Source of the DNA: Eubacterium sp. ER2
GTDB lineage: Bacteria > Bacillota > Clostridia > Lachnospirales > Lachnospiraceae
NCBI RefSeq assembly: GCF_000765215.1
Contig: NZ_JPJE01000008.1
Location: forward strand, 1 to 64,000
Reading direction: 5' to 3'
DNA length: 64,000 nucleotides
Part shown: positions 60,360 to 64,000 of the stretch, piece after piece
Layout: each line of letters begins with the position of its first letter
Numbering within the stretch: position 1 is the first letter of the stretch
The notes under the pieces: generated by a model
Database searches by the model: none
What the model was told of the DNA's origin: nothing
Seen by the model: only the letters and a program-made list of their open reading frames with translations
Translations under genes and position numbers: made by a program

Positions 60360-62021
60360 ATGTCTAAGAAAAAAGGAACCAATTTTCTGGCCCAGGGGAC
60401 CATTCTGGCCGCCGCTGCCATGATCACAAAGGTGGTGGGGCTCGCCTACCGCATCCCCCTGACCAATATCATGGGCAGCGAGGGAAACGGCTACTACGGC
60501 GTCGTCTTCCAGGTGTACAGCCTGGCTCTGATGCTCACGTCCTACAGCCTTCCCATGGCGGTGTCCAAGCTGGTGTCAGCCAGGGTGGCTACAGGACAGT
60601 ACAAGAACGCCTACCGGGTGTTCCAGGGGGCCATGGTGTTTGCCCTGGTGGCCGGGGGCGTGGTGACAGCCATCGTGTTCTTCGGCGCCGGCTTTATCTC
60701 CACAGATATACTGAAGATGGGCATGAGCGTCTACGCCCTGCGGGTGCTGGCGCCCTGTATCCTGATCGTAGCGTTCCTGGGAGTCCTGCGGGGGTTTTTC
60801 CAGGGCTACGGGACCATGATACCGACAGCGGTCTCCCAGGTCATTGAGCAGCTCATCAATGCCATTGTCAGCGTTGTGGGAGCCTACCTTCTGATGCAGA
60901 CAGGGCGGGCCATGGCAAGCGGCGAGGACAAGGAGATGTACGGCGCTGCCTCTGCGGCTGCCGGCGGAACGCTGGGTACGGTCATCGGCGCGCTGACAGC
61001 GCTTCTCTTCCTGGTGTTTGTGTTTGCGGCCTACAAGACAAGGCTGAAAAGGCAGATGAGGCGGGACAGGACCAGACGGCTGGAGAGCCGGGGGCAGGTG
61101 TACAAGGTGCTGCTCTTTACCATCGCGCCTGTCATCCTGAGCGCCACAGTCTACAATATCAGCAACATTGTGGACCAGACCATGTTTTCCAATATCATGT
61201 CCGCTCAGGGGATGGCGGAGAGAGAGTACTCCTCCCTCCTGGGCATGCTGAACGGCCAGTATGACACTATGACCAACATCCCCCTAAGCGTGTCCAGCGC
61301 CCTGGCGTCATCCTTTATCCCCAGCCTGGTGGCCACCATCCAGACCGGGAACCGCAGGCAGATCCACAGCAAGATCAACATGGTGTCCCGATTCAACATG
61401 ATGATCGCCATTCCCTGCGCAGCCGGTTTTATCGCTCTGGCAGGGCCCCTTCTGGATCTTTTGTACTTTACACAGGACAATGCCATCCCGGCTCTGATGC
61501 TGCGGATCGGCGGCATTTCCGTGGTATTCTTCTGTCTGTCCACAGTGACCAACGCGGCATTGCAGGGACTGGACGAGATGGGGAAGCCTGTGAAGAACGC
61601 GGCCATTTCCCTTGTGATCCACGTGGCTGCCCTGTTTATTATGCTTGTTGTCTTTAAGTGGGGGATCTACTCTATCCCGGTCAGCAAGATCATATTCGCG
61701 GCGTCCATCTGTATCCTGAACGCCCACGACCTGCGGGAGACCTGCGGGTACGTGCAGGAGCAGAAGCAGACCTTTGTGATCCCGGCCATCGCGGCTGTGA
61801 TCATGAGTATCGTCTCTCTCCTTGTACACCTGCTCGGGGTGCTGTTCATCGGCGAGATGCCGGCCACAGTGCTGGCAGTGATCGCGGCTGTGGCCGTCTA
61901 CGGCATCAGCCTGGTGGGGCTGGGAGGCATTACAGAGGAGGAGCTGCTTGCTGCCCCCAAGGGAGCCACCCTTGTCACCGTCTGCAGGAAGCTGCATCTG
62001 ATCAGGGGCAGATACCGCTAG
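60360..62021 (+). CDS. SpoVB/MurJ-type polysaccharide (lipid) flippase
   Basis: 553 aa, about fourteen membrane helices of the MVF/MATE-like MOP superfamily. The start FLAQGTILAAAAMITKVVGLAYRIPLTNIMGSEGNGYYGVVFQVYSLALMLTSYSLPMAVSKLVSARVA matches SpoVB/YtgP proteins. It flips lipid-linked peptidoglycan or polysaccharide precursors. With yqfC and yqfD nearby, a role in spore cortex (SpoVB) is plausible, but YtgP-like vegetative duty cannot be excluded. Confidence 0.87.
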   Translation: MSKKKGTNFLAQGTILAAAAMITKVVGLAYRIPLTNIMGSEGNGYYGVVFQVYSLALMLTSYSLPMAVSKLVSARVATGQYKNAYRVFQGAMVFALVAGGVVTAIVFFGAGFISTDILKMGMSVYALRVLAPCILIVAFLGVLRGFFQGYGTMIPTAVSQVIEQLINAIVSVVGAYLLMQTGRAMASGEDKEMYGAASAAAGGTLGTVIGALTALLFLVFVFAAYKTRLKRQMRRDRTRRLESRGQVYKVLLFTIAPVILSATVYNISNIVDQTMFSNIMSAQGMAEREYSSLLGMLNGQYDTMTNIPLSVSSALASSFIPSLVATIQTGNRRQIHSKINMVSRFNMMIAIPCAAGFIALAGPLLDLLYFTQDNAIPALMLRIGGISVVFFCLSTVTNAALQGLDEMGKPVKNAAISLVIHVAALFIMLVVFKWGIYSIPVSKIIFAASICILNAHDLRETCGYVQEQKQTFVIPAIAAVIMSIVSLLVHLLGVLFIGEMPATVLAVIAAVAVYGISLVGLGGITEEELLAAPKGATLVTVCRKLHLIRGRYR

Positions 62022-62079
62022 GCTGTGTATAAATTGTGGAAAATATGCCGATACTTTACTAAAAAAAGGAGTTGTCCTT

Positions 62080-62484
62080 ATGAAGAAAAAGTTGAGTATC
62101 GGTTTTTTCACTGCCGCCCTGGCGGCCTTCATTGTGCTGGCCGCCGCTTATCATTTCACTTACGAGAGGGCGGTGGAGCGGGCCCGGGAAGAGGTGGCCC
62201 TCTCCGGGCAGGAGGAAGAGAAGACGGAGGAAGGGCAGAGCGGACAGGCCGTGACCACGGAGGGGGATGCGGTCAAGGGAGACGCTGCCACAGAGGACGC
62301 CTACTATCTGATGGAGGTCAACGGGTATGTGGTGGTATTCCTGAGCGACAAGAAGACAGCCTACGACTACACAAGCATTGAGGTGTCCTCCCTTCCCGCC
62401 ACTTTGCAGAATGAGATCAAGAACGGAAAATACATCGAGAGCACGGAGCTCCTGTACAGCTTCCTTGAGAGCTACTCCAGCTAG
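62080..62484 (+). CDS. Membrane-anchored protein with BofC-like C-terminus
   Basis: 134 aa. An N-terminal signal anchor (KKKLSIGFFTAALAAFIVLAAAYHFTYERAV) is followed by a Glu/Thr/Gly-rich low-complexity region (~43-75) and a small domain AYYLMEVNGYVVVFLSDKKTAYDYTSIEVSSLPATLQNEIKNGKYIESTELLYSFLESYSS. That end resembles the forespore regulator BofC C-terminal domain (YLxxxxGxVxVY...LP...Q..L..G..I.....LYxFLExYSS). AAAGGAG precedes the ATG. It would act outside the membrane. The gap after it (62485-62606) shows nothing I can support. Confidence 0.6.
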   Translation: MKKKLSIGFFTAALAAFIVLAAAYHFTYERAVERAREEVALSGQEEEKTEEGQSGQAVTTEGDAVKGDAATEDAYYLMEVNGYVVVFLSDKKTAYDYTSIEVSSLPATLQNEIKNGKYIESTELLYSFLESYSS

Positions 62485-62606
62485 GGACTATTCCCGCAGA
62501 AGAGCGGCTCCGGCTGAGAGCGATTTCGGTCAAAGGCTGCTTCAGACAGGGACGCGGGCCTTCGAATTCTAAGAACATACAGAGGAAGAAATCAGAGGAA
62601 AAAGAA

Positions 62607-62828
62607 ATGGATGAAAAAAAGATAAAAAGAATCAACGAGCTCTACCACAAGTCCAAGGCGGAGGGGCTCACTGACGCGGAGAAGAAGGAGCAGCAGCTCC
62701 TGCGGCAGGAGTACATCGCGTCCGTGCGGGAGAACCTGCGGGGACAGCTCAACAATATTTCCATACAGGAAAAGGACGGTTCCATCACGGACCTGGGGAA
62801 AAAGTATGGACGGAAAAAAGGAAATTAG
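62607..62828 (+). CDS. DUF896 (YnzC-like) protein
   Basis: 73 aa: KIKRINELYHKSKAEGLTDAEKKEQQLLRQEYIASVRENLRGQLNNISI, the DUF896 helical hairpin (RINEL-x-KK/S-K-x-EGLT-x-EE). Bacillus YnzC lies in the SOS-linked yneA operon; its function is unknown. It overlaps the folate cyclo-ligase gene by 23 bases. Confidence 0.9.
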   Translation: MDEKKIKRINELYHKSKAEGLTDAEKKEQQLLRQEYIASVRENLRGQLNNISIQEKDGSITDLGKKYGRKKGN

Positions 62829-63366
62829 GCGGCGGCTCCTGGGACTGCGGGAGAAGCTGGATGGGCAGGAGTGGCAGGAGAGGACGCAGGCGGCCTTCCG
62901 GAGGGCCGTGTCCCATCCCTGGTTTCAGGCGGCGAAGACCATCTACTGCTATGTGGATTTCCGGGGAGAGACAGGGACGAGGGCTATTATGGAGAGGGCC
63001 TGGGAGCTGGGAAAGGCGGTGGCTGTCCCCAGGACCTGCGGGGAGGAGATGGACTTTTTCTACATCCGCTCCCTGGAGGAGACGGCCCCCGGTAATTTCG
63101 GCGTCAGGGAGCCGGACCCGGAGAGATGCAAGGTGGCGGATGGCCGGGACGGCCTGGTGATCCTTCCGGGCAGCGCCTTTGACCTGAGGGGTCACAGGAT
63201 CGGCTATGGGAAGGGCTACTACGACAGGTATCTGGAGGCCCATCCGGGGCTTCTGACTATGGCCCTGGCCTTTGACTTTCAGGTGCTTGAGGAGATCCCC
63301 CACGAGCCGCACGACAGGCGGGCCCAGGTGATCGTCACCGACAGGCGGACTGTGGAGGTCAGATAA
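62806..63366 (+). CDS. 5-formyltetrahydrofolate cyclo-ligase
   Basis: 186 aa: KKEIRRRLLGLREKLDGQEW (basic substrate-binding N-terminus), YCYVDFRGETGTRAIMERAWELGKAVAVPRTCGEEMDFFYI, GLVILPGSAFDLRGHRIGYGKGYYDRYLE (ATP/folate signature GxRxGxGxGYYDR) and QVLEEIPHEPHDRRAQVIVTDR. It converts 5-formyl-THF to 5,10-methenyl-THF and so feeds the same pool as Fhs. Confidence 0.93.
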   Translation: MDGKKEIRRRLLGLREKLDGQEWQERTQAAFRRAVSHPWFQAAKTIYCYVDFRGETGTRAIMERAWELGKAVAVPRTCGEEMDFFYIRSLEETAPGNFGVREPDPERCKVADGRDGLVILPGSAFDLRGHRIGYGKGYYDRYLEAHPGLLTMALAFDFQVLEEIPHEPHDRRAQVIVTDRRTVEVR

Positions 63367-63433
63367 AAGAGGCGGGTAAGAGAGCGGACAGACTGTACAG
63401 AAATATGATTGTGAAAAAGGAGATGCAGGACAA

Positions 63434-63616
63434 ATGATGAGGAAACTTCCGGGAGACCCGGTGCTGATGCTGGGCGTGGTGAACACAAAGCTGAGAGATT
63501 TCTACAGAGATCTGGATGACCTCTGCGATGACATGCAGGTGGACAAGGCGGAGATCACCAAAACCCTGAAGGGGATTGACTACGAATACGACAGAGCCAG
63601 AAATCAGTTTATATAG
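63434..63616 (+). CDS. DUF4250 protein
   Basis: 60 aa: MRKLPGDPVLMLGVVNTKLRDFYRDLDDLCDDMQVDKAEITKTLKGIDYEYDRARNQF. It matches the short DUF4250 family of Firmicutes (LPxDPxMLLSxVNxKLRD...LDxLC...). AAAAGGAG precedes the ATG. Helical, soluble, function unknown. A terminator follows. Confidence 0.85.
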   Translation: MMRKLPGDPVLMLGVVNTKLRDFYRDLDDLCDDMQVDKAEITKTLKGIDYEYDRARNQFI

Positions 63617-63638
63617 TTTATAAATAAGGATGTGATAG

Positions 63639-63666
63639 AAGGATGCCTGCGAGGCATCCTTTATTT
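63639..63666. terminator. Bidirectional hairpin between DUF4250 and the Fic gene
   Basis: AAGGATGCC (63639-63647) pairs with GGCATCCTT (63653-63661) around TGCGA, followed by TATTT on the plus strand. The last T-pair overlaps the stop codon of the minus-strand gene. Confidence 0.75.
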
Positions 63667-64000
63667 CATGCTTTTGAAGCCGTCCAGGCACTCGTTGTAT
63701 AGAAATTCTTTTAACTCTTCAGCTCTTGTGTCATCCTCATAGTAGGAGACGAGCAGGGTGAAGAACTTCTCCAGCCGATCCTGGGAGACGGACAATACGC
63801 CGCAGCCGTGCTGGATAAGGAGCTTGTTGGCCGCAAGCATGGCAATCCGCTTGTTGCCGTCATAGAAAAGCTGGCTTTTTGTCAGATACAGCATAAGGTC
63901 CAGCGCCCTCTCAGTCCACTCTCTGTCAGAGGACAGGATGCTGCTGATAGCTTCTTCTACCTTATTTTGGACAGGGACAGAAGATGTCCTCCCGATGATC
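63661..64000 (-). CDS. Fic-family protein with catalytic histidine replaced, 5' partial
   Basis: Minus-strand frame open to the window edge (stop at 63661-63663), at least 112 aa; an internal ATG at 63894 is not the start. The Fic loop reads SQLFYDGNKRIAMLAANKLLI: the H of the H-P-F-x-D-G-N-K-R AMPylation motif is Q, while the phosphate-binding DGNKR is intact. The helix before it (ERALDLMLYLTK) and GCGVLSVSQDRLEKFFTLLVSYYED after it fit Fic/Doc. Without the base histidine AMP transfer is unlikely, although some Fic proteins have other activities. The N-terminal part, where an inhibitory motif could be, is not visible. Confidence 0.8.
   Translation of the reverse strand, partial: IIGRTSSVPVQNKVEEAISSILSSDREWTERALDLMLYLTKSQLFYDGNKRIAMLAANKLLIQHGCGVLSVSQDRLEKFFTLLVSYYEDDTRAEELKEFLYNECLDGFKSMK

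Overview
The window reads as chromosomal DNA of an anaerobic, spore-forming, gut-type Firmicute of the Lachnospiraceae (Clostridium cluster XIVa). The reasons are the sporulation genes (spoIIM, yqfC, yqfD, a SpoVB-type flippase, a BofC-like protein), the anaerobic redox genes (NfnAB, Rex, iron-containing alcohol dehydrogenases, a flavin reductase-rubredoxin fusion), the acetogen-type folate C1 genes (fhs, 5-formyl-THF cyclo-ligase), strong AGGAGG ribosome sites and the gene order alr-mazF and tepA-ftsK-fhs. Most of it is GC-rich (roughly mid-50s by eye). The first ~4.8 kb and small islands near 40-41 kb and 50.7-51.1 kb are clearly AT-richer. The species cannot be named from this. No rRNA, tRNA, CRISPR array or insertion sequence was seen.

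Layout. 1-4.6 kb: tail of a surface-polysaccharide locus (FrhB-like protein, acyltransferase, chain-length regulator, fucosyltransferase-like enzyme), then a membrane-anchored metallophosphoesterase and an unlisted 49-aa membrane protein. 4.7-8.2 kb: a glutamate-precursor operon (Re-citrate-synthase-like enzyme, FCD-type GntR regulator, eukaryote-like NADP isocitrate dehydrogenase) behind a sigma-A promoter whose -10 lies in a nested palindromic operator. 8.4-12.4 kb: phosphate and metal genes (a PstS with its two halves in swapped order, polyphosphate kinase, CorA). 12.5-14.4 kb: ABC-F ATPase on the minus strand. 14.5-23 kb: rex, NAD(P)HX repair, alr, an orphan MazF, a CorC-like protein, yebC, a CFI-box protein, metY and tepA. 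23-28.8 kb: ftsK, fhs and a zinc-ribbon/TPR/chitobiase-like membrane protein. 28.9-35.7 kb: GH25 lysozyme, recA (SOS box) with recX, rny, NUDIX, spoIIM and a catalytically dead truncated XerD. 35.7-40 kb: Rex-box-controlled alcohol dehydrogenase, nfnAB, rlmH. 40-51 kb: accessory genes (SUKH, PH-like membrane protein, AraC regulator with EamA exporter, FKBP, tandem RNHCP, HAD, FNT, aldo/keto reductase, second Fe-ADH, GNAT, PNPOx) and toxin-antitoxin remains. 51-57 kb: HD proteins, HelD, MATE exporter, lipoprotein, rubredoxin fusion. 57-63.6 kb: the conserved yqfC-yqfD-phoH-ybeY block, flippase, BofC-like protein, DUF896, folate cyclo-ligase, DUF4250. The right edge cuts a Fic-family gene whose motif lacks the catalytic histidine.

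Working together: rex lies in the same window as an alcohol dehydrogenase promoter carrying a near-consensus Rex box, and NfnAB and the NADP-dependent isocitrate dehydrogenase lie nearby, so much of the window concerns NAD(P)H balance. Formate/C1 handling is represented by fhs, the FNT channel and the cyclo-ligase. The most interesting items are the permuted PstS, the dead XerD beside spoIIM, the orphan MazF, ribosome sites buried in hairpins (one of them a terminator arm), a promoter-to-terminator unit with no long ORF at 44.1-44.4 kb, and unusually perfect hairpins after icd.
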